Of a DNA stretch of 41,909 bases, positions 1 to 9,400 are shown one piece after another. Below the pieces are notes generated by a model that searched no databases, had not been told where the DNA came from, and saw only the letters and a list, made by a program, of their open reading frames with translations. The position numbers and the translations under genes are program-made. Source of the stretch: an uncultured Bacilli bacterium (GTDB lineage: Bacteria > Bacillota_I > Bacilli_A > RF39 > UBA660); NCBI GenBank assembly GCA_934168005.1, contig CAKPMN010000006.1:1-41909 (forward strand), written 5' to 3'. The stretch's first letter is position 1; each line of letters starts with the position of its first letter.

Positions 1-362
1 TACCTTCTTTTATAAGAAGAATATATGTATTATTTATTGTTATGATATTATTTATTATATTTAATTCTGACAATATGCAAGTGGCTTTGACTAATATTAA
101 AGGATTATTTGGTATGAATGGAGAAGTTTTTATTAATGATTATACACTTCATTACTTAAAGAGTTATCTGCCATTACTAATTATTGCTTTTTTTGGGGCT
201 ACTCCTTTTATTAAAACATTAATAGATAAATTAAGAAAAAATAAAAAGGTAAATAACATAATTAATATTTTAGAACCAATTTTAATTGTTATGATATTAG
301 TAGTTGTTACTTCTTATTTGATAGATAATTCATATAATCCATTTTTATATTTTAGATTTTAA
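1..362 (+). CDS. MBOAT-family O-acyltransferase (AlgI/DltB-like), C-terminal part only
   Basis: The reading frame is open from the left edge (first full codon at position 3), so this is the 3' end of a gene that begins outside the window. The visible ~119 residues start with a hydrophobic segment in the style IYVLFIVMILFIIF, then FNSDN, a Y-L-x-S-Y stretch, an ATPFIKTL segment and a final NPFLYFRF. This order is typical of the end of AlgI-like MBOAT enzymes, which move acyl groups across the membrane for attachment to polysaccharides or other surface polymers. The catalytic His lies upstream and is not visible. It ends 11 nt before the DHHW/AlgX-like gene, its usual partner. Family call is confident; the substrate is unknown. 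Confidence 0.85.
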   Translation, partial: PSFIRRIYVLFIVMILFIIFNSDNMQVALTNIKGLFGMNGEVFINDYTLHYLKSYLPLLIIAFFGATPFIKTLIDKLRKNKKVNNIINILEPILIVMILVVVTSYLIDNSYNPFLYFRF

Positions 363-373
363 GGAGGCTATAC

Positions 374-1456
374 ATGAACGATAAAATTAAAGATATAGTT
401 GTAACTTTAGTATTTCTTTTTACTATAATTCCTTTATTTTTGATCAATATTATAAAAGAAGATACTGATATTTCCATATCTGAGAGACGAAAACTTGCTA
501 CTATGCCAAAAGTAACTATTAAAAGTTTGTTGGACGGGACATTTTTTAAAAAAATAGATTCCTATGTTACAGATCAATTTATAGAAAGAGATGCTTTTAG
601 AAAAATTAAAATAGCTATAGAATTATCAACTAAAGGTGAATATAATAATTTATATTTATATGATGATTATATTATTGAAGAAATATTCCCTTTAAATAGT
701 AATTCTATCAATAATTTAACTAATAAGATTAATTATATAAAAAATACATATTTAAATAATAATAGTAACATTTATTATACTATTATACCTGATAAAAATT
801 ATTTTGTTAATAAAGGTAATTTAAAACTTGATTATAATAAATTACAAAATATGATGAAAAATAATTTAACAAATCTTAATTATATAAATATATTTGATAA
901 ATTAACTATTGATAATTATTATAAGACTGATACTCATTGGAAACAAGAAGATTTATTTAATGTTGCAAATACTATTGCTAATCAAATGAATTTTGATATA
1001 ACTAATAATAATGTTATAAATAATGTTACTACTTTTAAGGGTAGTCTTGCTAGTAGATTATCAATAACTAAAGATATAGATACTATAAAAACTATATCTA
1101 ATTCATCTACTCTTAATAGTAGTGTGTATAATTATGAAACTAAAAAATATACAAAAATATATGATTATGATAAAATAAAATCATTGGATAAATATGATAT
1201 ATATTTATCAGGAGCATCTTCTATTATAGATATTGTTAATCCTTCTTCAAATAATGATAAAGAATTAATTGTTTTTCGTGATTCTTATGGCAGCAGTTTA
1301 ATTCCTCTATTAGTAGATGGTTATAAGAAAATCACTGTTATTGATATTAGATACGTATCTTCAAGGATTTTGAATAATTATATAAAATTTAATAATCAAG
1401 ATGTTCTGTTTATGTATAGTGTATTGACTATAAATAATAGTTTTTCTATGAGGTAA
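374..1456 (+). CDS. DHHW/AlgX-AlgJ-like SGNH-type protein (O-acetylation partner of MBOAT)
   Basis: 360 residues, with SD AAGGAGG at 361-367 before the ATG. An N-terminal membrane anchor (about residues 8-26) is followed by an extracytoplasmic domain. The family signature appears as D186-T-H-W189 (DHHW-like with Thr in the second place) and a C-terminal FRDSYGSS block (about 301-308) that would supply the Ser of an SGNH-type site. Known relatives (AlgJ/AlgX, DHHW proteins) are encoded next to MBOAT acyltransferases and finish the transfer of acetyl groups to an exported polymer; the gene directly upstream is such an MBOAT. The middle (residues 105-260) is very Asn/Tyr-rich, reflecting base composition. 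No clear terminator follows. Confidence 0.8.
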   Translation: MNDKIKDIVVTLVFLFTIIPLFLINIIKEDTDISISERRKLATMPKVTIKSLLDGTFFKKIDSYVTDQFIERDAFRKIKIAIELSTKGEYNNLYLYDDYIIEEIFPLNSNSINNLTNKINYIKNTYLNNNSNIYYTIIPDKNYFVNKGNLKLDYNKLQNMMKNNLTNLNYINIFDKLTIDNYYKTDTHWKQEDLFNVANTIANQMNFDITNNNVINNVTTFKGSLASRLSITKDIDTIKTISNSSTLNSSVYNYETKKYTKIYDYDKIKSLDKYDIYLSGASSIIDIVNPSSNNDKELIVFRDSYGSSLIPLLVDGYKKITVIDIRYVSSRILNNYIKFNNQDVLFMYSVLTINNSFSMR

Positions 1457-1947
1457 GAAGTCTATTTAATTGGATTTCGTTTTTGGCTCGTTAAAAAATA
1501 TGTTATAGTCATAGTTTGAGTAATACTACGGACAAGACAAAATAAGATCTATCTGATATGGCATTTATAATATTTTGATAATAAAAATGAATGTTTTTTT
1601 AAAACTACAAGTGATATATATGAAGTATAATGTTGAAAATAAAAGTATATTAGTACATAAACGAATAATTATTTTTTTAATTTGAATATAATTTTACTAA
1701 TGTCGTAGTTTGAAATGTCTTTATACCATCTTTTTATTATTTAGCTGCACTTTTGTTGACGGAAGTATTGTATTGAATCAAATTATAGTGTATACTGCAT
1801 ATAATTGAGTGGATGTAACCGAGGTTTAATTAATGATATTTAAAGTGTTTCGAAAGAGCTTTTTATTGTCAATTGCTGATAGGATTTCCTATGCCATTTA
1901 TGTATACAAGAATCCTTAGGGGGTTCTTTTTTAATGTAGGTGATGAT
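1457..1947 (+). other. 490-nt gene-free stretch, probable leader of the EamA gene
   Basis: No credible ORF lies here: the best is 32 codons from 1587 with no ribosome-binding site. There is no tRNA-like arm. The sequence is less Asn/Ile-codon-like than the flanking genes. Its last 70 nt hold two hairpins that compete for the same bases (separate entry). TTGAC at 1756-1760 can pair with GTCAA at 1868-1872, which would close a ~117-nt structured domain just before those hairpins. This fits a long regulated 5' leader, but I could not match it to a known riboswitch class. Confidence 0.45.
1879..1932 (+). promoter_or_regulatory. Attenuator-like competing hairpins with intrinsic terminator
   Basis: Hairpin 1 is ATAGGATTTCCTAT (1879-1892), a perfect inverted repeat. 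Hairpin 2 has AAGAATCC (1908-1915) pairing with GGGTTCTT (1921-1928, one G-T pair) around TTAGG and runs into six T (1927-1932), the layout of an intrinsic terminator. AGGATT in hairpin 1 (1881-1886) is also an exact complement of AATCCT (1911-1916) in the terminator arm, so forming that pair would break both hairpins and act as an antiterminator. The terminator ends 15 nt before the ATG at 1948. This suggests control by premature termination; the ligand or signal is unknown. Confidence 0.5.
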
Positions 1948-2805
1948 ATGAATATATTTGATAAATGGGAAGTATGGGTTATTATTTATTTAATATCTGC
2001 AGTTATTTATGCTCATACTTTTAAAAATTCTAATAGGAATATGAAAAATGCTAATTGTCTGACTGTACTTTTAGAAAGTTTTACTGCATTTTTTGCATTT
2101 CTATTAATACCATTTTTTAAGTTTAGTTTTTCAACTAATATTACAGTATATTTAATACTTATTGTTTTAACATTAATCTATGCTGTTACTGATAGATTAA
2201 ATATAGAAGCAAGATATGGACTTAATCCTTCAACTTTTAGTATGTTAAAACAGTTATCTACAGTTTTTATGTTGATATTTGGTTTTCTTCTGTTAAAAGA
2301 AAAATTTGTTTTAATAAAATTTATTGGGGCATTAATTATTTTATTTGCTAATTTATTATTAACTTTTGATAAAGGTAGAATAGTTATTAATAAATATTTT
2401 ATTATGTGTTTTATATCTAATTTTTTATTTGCTGTTGCAATGCTTATTAATACAAATATTTCTGATGAATTTAATTTAGCTTTTTATACTTTAATAACAG
2501 TATTTATACCTTCTCTTATTATTAGATTTACAAACAAAATTACAATAAAAGATTTAAAAGAAGAATATAATTTATATAACAAAAGAGAATTTTTATTGGC
2601 AGCATTTACATGGTGTCTTATGCTTATATCTTCAGTTAAGGCATATCAATTAGGTAATGTTACAATAGTAGCGCCTTTGTTTGCTTTGACATCGATTATT
2701 AATGTTGCTATAGAATTTTTTATCACTAAAAATAAGGATAAATTGTTACAAAAAATTATTTCTGCAATTTTATTGATTTTAGGTGTTGTACTAATTAAAT
2801 TGTAG
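1948..2805 (+). CDS. DMT-superfamily transporter (EamA-like)
   Basis: 285 residues. I chose the ATG at 1948 because TAGGTGAT sits just before it; a longer in-frame reading from TTG 1873 would be translated through the terminator hairpin. The protein is almost entirely hydrophobic, with about ten membrane segments in two halves, each half ending in the EamA-type pattern of a helix with a conserved Glu followed by a last helix (LLLKEKF near 115, IEFFITKNK near 260). These transporters move small metabolites or drugs; the substrate cannot be read from sequence. It is a single gene preceded by an attenuator-like leader, so its expression is probably metabolite- or stress-dependent. Confidence 0.75.
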   Translation: MNIFDKWEVWVIIYLISAVIYAHTFKNSNRNMKNANCLTVLLESFTAFFAFLLIPFFKFSFSTNITVYLILIVLTLIYAVTDRLNIEARYGLNPSTFSMLKQLSTVFMLIFGFLLLKEKFVLIKFIGALIILFANLLLTFDKGRIVINKYFIMCFISNFLFAVAMLINTNISDEFNLAFYTLITVFIPSLIIRFTNKITIKDLKEEYNLYNKREFLLAAFTWCLMLISSVKAYQLGNVTIVAPLFALTSIINVAIEFFITKNKDKLLQKIISAILLILGVVLIKL

Positions 2806-2883
2806 AAATTTTCACTAAAGTAAAAGAATATTATTGGTTAATAATTTAACTGATGTTAAAATAAAATATAGGAGTGTGATATT

Positions 2884-4263
2884 TTGAAATGTTCTAGTTG
2901 TGGTGCTGAACTTAGGTTAGATCCTAAGAGTCAAAAACTTATTTGTGATTATTGTGGTTCTACTTTTGATGTTGAAGGGTATAAACCAGATGCAAAAATA
3001 GCTAAAGAAAGTAGTAATATTGAAAAAATTGATGCGAAAGTTTATAGTTGTACTCAATGTGGAGCTAATTTATTAACTTTTGATGATACGGCAGTTACTT
3101 TTTGTAGTTATTGTGGATCTTCTATGGTTATTGAACCTAAACTTTATAAAGAAGAAGCTCCAAGTTATGTAATACCATTTAAACTTACAAAAGATGATTG
3201 TGAAAATATTTATAAGAAGAGAGTTAACAGTTTTCCTTTTGCTCCAAAATATTTAAAGCAAGATGTTGTTATATCTAAATTTAGAGGCATATATATGCCA
3301 TATGGTGTATATACTGCAGAACATCATGGAGTTCAAATTAATAAGGGTTCTAAATATTCTCATCATAGAGGAAATTATGATTATTATGATGATTATACTA
3401 TTACTGCTGATATAGATGCTACTTATGATGGAATATCTTTTGATTTATCAAGTCAATTTCAAGATAGTTTTTCACAGGCAATAGCTCCATTTAATTATAA
3501 GGAAGCTTTGCCATTTAATGTTAAATATTTGAGTGGCTTTTATGCTGACAGTTTAGATGTTGCAAAAAATTTATATGATAGTTCTGTTGAAGATATTGTT
3601 GAAACAATGGCTTCAAGGGAATTAAAGAAGACTCGTGATTTTAGTAGATATGGTTGTAGTAATCCTAAATTAAATCTGGCTATTACTGATGTTAAAACAG
3701 CTTATTACCCAGTTTACTTTTTAGCTATTAGATCTAAGGATGATACTATTAATTATGCTGTTGTTAATGGTCAGACAGGGAAATGTGCAGTTGAAATGCC
3801 AATTGATTTTAAAAAATATGTTTTATTTAGTCTATTATTAGCTATTCCTATTTTCCTTTTTTTAAACTTTGCTTTTACTTTGACTCCAACTAATGTTGCA
3901 ATAATTGCTTTAATTATGTCTATAATTAATTTGATTATATCTTGTTCACAAACAAGTAGTTTGAATAGAAAAGATAAAAGACTAGATGATAAAGGATATA
4001 AGTATAAGAATTCATTAATTAATGATAAAAATAAAAAAGTTAAAAAAAATAAAACAAAGGTATTTAAATTACTTTTAGGCATTGTAATATCCATTGGTGT
4101 TTTGTTTATTAATCCAGTTAGCGATTTTTATTACTATGGTGCTGCTATAGTTGCACTAATATTAGTTTTGCTTTCTTTTAATGATCTAGTAAGACAATAT
4201 AATTCTCTTGTTGGTAGAAAATTTGCTCAACTTGAAAAAAGGGGTGGTGATGAAAGTGAATAA
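2884..4263 (+). CDS. Double zinc-ribbon membrane protein (TFIIB-type zinc ribbon)
   Basis: 459 residues from a TTG start with AGGAG at 2870-2874; the first residues M-K-C-S-S-C make this start very likely. Two CxxC...CxxC zinc ribbons follow each other (about residues 3-24 and 56-77, knuckles CSSC/CDYC and CTQC/CSYC). A soluble region of about 220 residues follows, then two pairs of membrane helices (about 311-350 and 395-440), separated by a Lys/Asp-rich loop. Similar zinc-ribbon membrane proteins are found beside TPM-domain proteins, as here: the next gene overlaps by 14 nt. The biochemical role of the family is not established; quality control of membrane proteins is only a guess. Confidence 0.7.
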   Translation: MKCSSCGAELRLDPKSQKLICDYCGSTFDVEGYKPDAKIAKESSNIEKIDAKVYSCTQCGANLLTFDDTAVTFCSYCGSSMVIEPKLYKEEAPSYVIPFKLTKDDCENIYKKRVNSFPFAPKYLKQDVVISKFRGIYMPYGVYTAEHHGVQINKGSKYSHHRGNYDYYDDYTITADIDATYDGISFDLSSQFQDSFSQAIAPFNYKEALPFNVKYLSGFYADSLDVAKNLYDSSVEDIVETMASRELKKTRDFSRYGCSNPKLNLAITDVKTAYYPVYFLAIRSKDDTINYAVVNGQTGKCAVEMPIDFKKYVLFSLLLAIPIFLFLNFAFTLTPTNVAIIALIMSIINLIISCSQTSSLNRKDKRLDDKGYKYKNSLINDKNKKVKKNKTKVFKLLLGIVISIGVLFINPVSDFYYYGAAIVALILVLLSFNDLVRQYNSLVGRKFAQLEKRGGDESE

Positions 4264-5005
4264 AAGAACTATTTTATTATTTATTTTATTCTTAACTCTT
4301 TTTCCAACAGTTGTATTAGCTGATGATACTATTGATACGTCTAGTAATTATAGATTAGTTATTGAAGATGATGCTGATTTACTTACAGATGAAGAAGAAA
4401 AAGATTTAGAGGAGGTAATGTTACCTCTTACTGTTTATGGATATATTGCATTTAAAACAGTTAATAGTAATTATTCTACTACTGCTAGTTATGCTAGAAA
4501 TTATTATCATGAAAAATTTGGTACTCAAAGTGGTACAGTATTTATTATTGATATGGATAATAGAAACATATATATTTTTTCAGATGGTGCTAATTATAAG
4601 GTAATTACTACTTCAAAAGCAAATACAATTACAGATAATATATATACTTATGCAACAAAGGGAGATTATTATAATTGTGCTAAGAAGGCCTATGAACAAA
4701 TGAATACTATTTTAAGAGGTGGAAAAATTGCAGAACCTATGAAATATATTAGTAATGCAATAGTCTCTTTAATATTATCATCATTTTTTGGATTTTTAAT
4801 TGCTTTCTTTTGTTTTAAAATTAAGAAGTCTTCAGCTGATGAAATTCTTAAAAATTCAATTTCTTCAGTTGTTGTAAATACTATAACAGGTAAAAAAACA
4901 GGTACTCATTCTGTATACAATCCACCTTCAAGTTCGTCAAGTGGTGGTGGATCTTCAGGTGGCGGAGGCGGCTCATCTGGAGGTGGGGGCGGACATAGTT
5001 TCTAA
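4250..5005 (+). CDS. TPM-domain (YgcG/Psb32-like) secreted membrane-anchored protein
   Basis: 251 residues. The ATG at 4250 is preferred over the upstream TTG because GGGGTGGTG precedes it and it gives a clean signal peptide (about residues 1-23, ending VLA). The TPM domain covers about residues 30-160, with the phrases DDADLLTDEEE and GTVFIIDMDNRNIYIFSDG. A membrane helix follows (about 180-202), then a cytoplasmic-side tail ending in a Ser/Gly-rich low-complexity stretch and GGGGHSF, which is usual for YgcG-like proteins. It overlaps the zinc-ribbon gene and is surely co-transcribed with it. Proposed roles for the family in membrane protein repair come from relatives, not from this sequence. 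Confidence 0.8.
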   Translation: MKVNKRTILLFILFLTLFPTVVLADDTIDTSSNYRLVIEDDADLLTDEEEKDLEEVMLPLTVYGYIAFKTVNSNYSTTASYARNYYHEKFGTQSGTVFIIDMDNRNIYIFSDGANYKVITTSKANTITDNIYTYATKGDYYNCAKKAYEQMNTILRGGKIAEPMKYISNAIVSLILSSFFGFLIAFFCFKIKKSSADEILKNSISSVVVNTITGKKTGTHSVYNPPSSSSSGGGSSGGGGGSSGGGGGHSF

Positions 5006-5008
5006 CAT

Positions 5009-5041
5009 AAAAAAACATTAGACTTAAATCTAATGTTTTTT
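5009..5041. terminator. Bidirectional terminator between TPM gene and lysin gene
   Basis: AAAAAACATTAGA and its complement TCTAATGTTTTTT form a 13-bp stem around the loop CTTAAA (5023-5028). A/T runs on both sides let it work in both directions. The stop codon of the minus-strand lysin gene (5040-5042) touches the stem. Confidence 0.85.
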
Positions 5042-5693
5042 ATTGCATACATCCATATACGCCATTTACCCAGTTTCCACTTTCATCAACGTATCCTAAG
5101 TATTTTTTAGCACATGCCTCAGGTGTTGTTAGGCCAAGATCGATATAATTTCTTTTTAAGTTTTCTAAATAAGCTCTCATACCAATTTCAGGTGTTGAAT
5201 AGTTGGCGTATTGATTGTGAGATCCAGCATCGCCAGTACCAGTAACTCCTCCATAATTGTTTCCGCCAGCTAAATATTGATAGTTACCAGTTTCCCATCT
5301 TGATATTCCAACAGCAAGTTTAACCTGTTCTTCAGTAAATCCCATGCCTCTAGCCATATTTGCTAGTGTATTACTTTGTTCATGTTTGAATATAATTTTA
5401 TTGTCATCAATATTTTCAATTGGTTGATTATTCTCATTAACTATTGTACCATCATTTTCTGGGACTGGGTCTGGAGTAAGTTCTATTGTTTCAGTAATTC
5501 CATTATTTCCACTCAACATTTGATTAACAGCGGTTTGTACTTCAGTTGGATTGTATCCAGCATCTAGTAATTTTTGGATTCTTTCTGGGCCATTTCCCCA
5601 TTTTCCATTTATTACTTCTTGTGCTCTTAAATATACATCAGCTTGTGAGTAGTTATTTATTACATTATCTATATTTTTTTTGACAAAGCCCAT
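5040..5693 (-). CDS. Cpl-7 (CW_7) domain lysin with glucosaminidase-like domain, no signal peptide
   Basis: 217 residues; ATG at 5693 chosen because GGGAGG lies seven nt upstream on the minus strand (a longer start at 5708 would bury that site). Residues about 22-61 match the CW_7 cell-wall-binding repeat (VINGKWGNGPERIQKLLDAG, then a VQ-x2-VN ending), first known from pneumococcal phage lysozyme Cpl-7. After an acidic linker (65-100), residues 107-217 look like a lysozyme/glucosaminidase-type fold: E134 in SRWETGNY is the candidate catalytic acid, followed by GGNNYGGV and a YSTPEIGMRAYLENL helix. No signal peptide or membrane helix is visible, so it must leave by lysis or a special route, or act inside. 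Catalytic family is inferred; the CW_7 match is strong. Confidence 0.7.
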   Translation of the reverse strand: MGFVKKNIDNVINNYSQADVYLRAQEVINGKWGNGPERIQKLLDAGYNPTEVQTAVNQMLSGNNGITETIELTPDPVPENDGTIVNENNQPIENIDDNKIIFKHEQSNTLANMARGMGFTEEQVKLAVGISRWETGNYQYLAGGNNYGGVTGTGDAGSHNQYANYSTPEIGMRAYLENLKRNYIDLGLTTPEACAKKYLGYVDESGNWVNGVYGCMQ

Positions 5694-5720
5694 ACGTAAT
5701 CCTCCCATTAAATTATACCA

Positions 5721-6272
5721 TTAATAGAATAATTTTTTAATCCATTTTTTCATATTATCTCCAATTTCATCAAGAGTATACCCTTCATTTGCCCTAAAAT
5801 ATTTAAGTATTTGACTGACTAAACCATCTACATAAAAACTTATATCAAGTTTTAAGTATTTATCATTAGATGTATTTTTAACTATTTCGTAAGTATTTGT
5901 TATAAATTTTTTTCTAATTTTATCAAAGAATATAATTGGTTCGTTTGATGATAATAACATTTTATATGTGTTTTCATTCTCTTTTAATGTTTCAATTAGC
6001 ATATCTATATAAGCGTATATATCACTTATATTTTCTAAATTAAATTCATTATTTATAAGTAAATTCATAGTATCATCTTGAAATTCTTGAGCAACATCAT
6101 AAATGCTGTCATAATGTGTATAAAAAGAAGATCTTGTAATTCCTGCTCTTTTTACTAATTCAGTAACTGTAACGTGTTTTAGCTCTTTTTTCTCGTGTAA
6201 TAATTCAGCAAAAGCTAATTTAATATTCTCTTTTGTTTTTTTAGAAGAAGCGTTTAAGTTTTTAACTTTCAT
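5721..6272 (-). CDS. TetR-family transcriptional regulator
   Basis: 183 residues from ATG 6272 with GGTGAT upstream; the earlier in-frame ATG at 6308 lies upstream of the predicted promoter and is unlikely. The N-terminal helix-turn-helix is at about residues 34-58 (VTVTELVKRAGITRSSFYTH), followed by a helical ligand domain of the DhaS-like kind with several aromatic residues. It is divergent from the large MMPL gene, and the 160-nt gap carries facing promoters inside a long inverted repeat, so it most likely represses that gene and itself. The inducer is unknown. Confidence 0.85.
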   Translation of the reverse strand: MKVKNLNASSKKTKENIKLAFAELLHEKKELKHVTVTELVKRAGITRSSFYTHYDSIYDVAQEFQDDTMNLLINNEFNLENISDIYAYIDMLIETLKENENTYKMLLSSNEPIIFFDKIRKKFITNTYEIVKNTSNDKYLKLDISFYVDGLVSQILKYFRANEGYTLDEIGDNMKKWIKKLFY

Positions 6273-6287
6273 AACATCACCAACATG

Positions 6288-6315
6288 ATTATAACATAAT
6301 TTGTACATTGTTCAA
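6288..6315 (-). promoter_or_regulatory. Promoter of the TetR gene
   Basis: On the minus strand TTGAAC (6315-6310), a 16-nt spacer and a perfect TATAAT (6293-6288). Predicted transcription starts about 9 nt before the ATG at 6272, almost on the GGTGAT ribosome-binding site. Confidence 0.7.
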
Positions 6316-6356
6316 AATTTTAGACAAAAATTATTACACTGTATAAATTTTGACAA
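6308..6356. repeat. Inverted repeat, candidate TetR operator
   Basis: TTGTTCAAAATTTT (6308-6321) and AAATTTTGACAA (6345-6356) are inverted copies differing by one extra T. Each arm holds the -35 box of one of the two divergent promoters, so a protein bound here would shut both genes. Spacing of arms (23 nt) is longer than a single TetR site, so two half-independent sites are also possible. Confidence 0.5.
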
Positions 6357-6379
6357 TATATGGGCATTTGTCCTTTATA
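6350..6379 (+). promoter_or_regulatory. Promoter of the MMPL gene
   Basis: Perfect TTGACA at 6350-6355, 18-nt spacer, TTTATA at 6374-6379 (an alternative TATATT begins at 6376). A GACAA/TTGTC inverted pair (6352-6356 and 6368-6372) lies in the spacer. Confidence 0.6.
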
Positions 6380-6431
6380 TTATTCATTAAAAGTAATAAA
6401 CTACCCTGTAGTCAATGAAAGGAATGATTTT

Positions 6432-9400
6432 ATGAAGAAATTATCTGATTTTATAGTAGAAAAAAGAAATATATTTTTAGTAATTTTTATCATACTTGCT
6501 GGTGTAAGTTTATTTTCAGCTAAGTATGTTAATATTAACTCAGATATCACAAAATATTTACCAAACAGTTCAGAAACACGTATTGGTAAAGAAATAATGG
6601 ATAGCTCTTTTGAAGAGGAAAAGTCAAGTAATTTAAATGTTATGTTTAAAGATTTGTCTGACTCTGAAAAACAAGAGGTATATGATAAATTAAAAAATAT
6701 TGAAGGTGTTAGTAGTGTAGATTATGATTCTACATCTGAATATAACAAAGATGAATACACTCTTTATGTTGTTAATGTTGATGATTATTCTACGTCTACT
6801 TTAGCTAAAGATGTATATACAAATATAAGTGAAAACTTTGATGTATCTGCAATGAGTGGTTCAATATATGAAAAGAATAAATCTATATTGGAATTATGGA
6901 TAATTGTTCTTGCAATATCTATGGCAATGGTTATCTTAATTTTGATGAGTGATTCTTTTGTGGAGCCATTTTTATATTTATTTTCAATTGGTATAGCTGT
7001 TTTTATTAACAAGGGTACTAATATTATTTTTCCTAGTGTATCAGAAATTACTGATTCAATAACAGCGATTTTGCAATTAGCATTATCTGTTGATTACTCT
7101 ATAATGTTATCTAATCGTTATAGTCAAGAAAAAGAAACAGAAAAAGATAAAGTTAAGGCTATGAAAAAAGCTTTATATCATTCTTTTAACTCTATTTCAA
7201 GTAGTTCTTTAACTACTATTATGGGTTTATTAGCATTAGTATTTATGAGTTTTACAATTGGTAGAGATTTAGGCTTTGTTCTAGCAAAAGGTGTTTTGTT
7301 TAGTTTAATTTGTATTTTCTTCTGTTTACCAGGATTATTACTTCTTTTTGATAATCTTATTGCGAAAACAAAGAAGAAGACTTTTAAATTTAATTTAAGA
7401 AAATTAGGTTCTTTTAGTTACAAAACAAGATATTTACAACTTGTAATTATAATAGTTGCTTTCATACTAAGTTATCTTTTCAAAGGAAATCTTGAAATAT
7501 TATATACAGCTTCAGAACAAGATGAAGTTGGTAAAGTATTTCCTGCAACAAATCAAATGGCTATTATATATAAAAATGAATATGAAGATACTGTAGCTGA
7601 TTATTGTAGAAGTATTACAAATGGTAGCAATATAACTAATGTGTTGTGCTATGGAAATACTATTGGTGAAAAGTTGGCTTACAATGAATTAAACAAAAAA
7701 ATAAGTGATTTAGGTCAAGATACTGAAATAGATGAATATTTAATTAAACTAATATATTATAAGTATAATAATAAAGATAATATTTCTATTTCTTATGATG
7801 ATTTTATATCATTTATTAAAAGTAATATATATACAAATAATAAATTTTCTCCTTTTATAGATTCAAATATAAAAGATAAGGTAAGTTTACTTGAAAACTT
7901 CACAAATAAAGATTTAATTAATAAGTCTAGAAGTGTTTCAGAAATATCTAATATATTAGGCATTGATGAAAGATCTGTTTCAAATTTATTAGTTCTTTAT
8001 AATTCAAGTGATGTTTCTAATAAGATGACAATCAGTGAATTTGTATCATTTATGTATAGTGATGTTTTAAATGATAAAACTTATTCTTCTAGCATAGATA
8101 GCAATACTTTGAAGTCTTTAGAACAATTAAAATTATTTGCTGATAAGAAAAATATCACTAAAAAAATGACTGCTAGTCAAATATCAAAATTATATGGTAT
8201 AGATGAAGATTCTGTTAATCAATTGTTCTTATTTTATCGTACAACTGTAGATAGTTCTTCAAAATTAAGCTTAAATGAATTTTCTTCATTTGTTTTAAAT
8301 GATGTTTTATCTGATAGTAGTTATTCATCTTTACTTGATGATAGTACTATAGCAAAACTACAAATTTTAAATAAGTTAAGTAATGATGAATTTATAAATA
8401 ATGAATTAACATCAACTGAAATGTCTAGTTTATTATCTTCTTATGGATTAAATAAAGATGTAGTAGATAGAATATATTTATATTATACAATTACAAATGA
8501 TACAGATACTAAATTAAGTTTAAATGAATTTGCAACTTTTGCTTTAACATTAGCAAATAATCAAGAATATAGTTCTTACTTTACAAGTGAATTAATTCAA
8601 AACTTAAATATCATTAAATTATACAGTGACCATAATACTATTAATGCAAGCATTGATTACACTAATATGTCTACATTATTAAATATGGATCAAAGTTTTG
8701 TACAAATGATTTATTCAACATATTTTAATACATTAGGAAATAATGATCAATCTACATGGAAATTAACTCCATATGAGTTTTTAAATATAGTTATTTCAAA
8801 TGAAAATGTTATGTCTTCATTAAATGATGAACAAGTATCAAAACTAAAAATGTTATATGGTATCACTTATAGTGCTACTCAAAACTTAAGTTATTCATAT
8901 ACTGAATTAAGTAATTTTTTAGGAATGAATGATAAGATTTCTTTAATAAAAATGCTTTATGGTATTTATGATTATTCAAATACAGATATAAAAATAAGTA
9001 CTAATAATTTAGTTAATTTTATATTAAATCATAAAGATGATGAAGTATTAAAAGATAGTGTTTCTTCATATATTGATACATTAACTTTTGCTAAAAATAT
9101 TATGGATAATACATCTAATAAATTTAGTTATACTGAATTAAGCAGTATCTTATCAATAGATAGTTCAATGGTAAAAAGTATATATTCATTATATGATTAT
9201 AAAAATAATAATACTTTACTTACACCATATGAATTTACTAACTTAATATTGAAAAATACAAATAATTCTATGTTAAAAGGTAAGATTGATAATAATTCTA
9301 TTAATCAATTGAAACTTACTTATAACATTATGTATAGTACTTTAAATAGCATTAAATACAATACATCATCTTTATCAAAAGTATTAGGCATAAATGAAGA

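Noticed and set aside
1587..1685. 32-codon ORF in the long gene-free leader
   Set aside because: No ribosome-binding site, no recognisable sequence, and length expected by chance in such AT-rich DNA.
1807..1826. T-box-like patch (GTGG ... ACCGAG)
   Set aside because: Spacing and the UGGN-bulge context do not fit a T-box antiterminator, and no specifier stem could be traced.
3771..4094. Minus-strand ORF inside the zinc-ribbon gene
   Set aside because: Shadow frame of a well-supported gene, with no ribosome site and biased composition.
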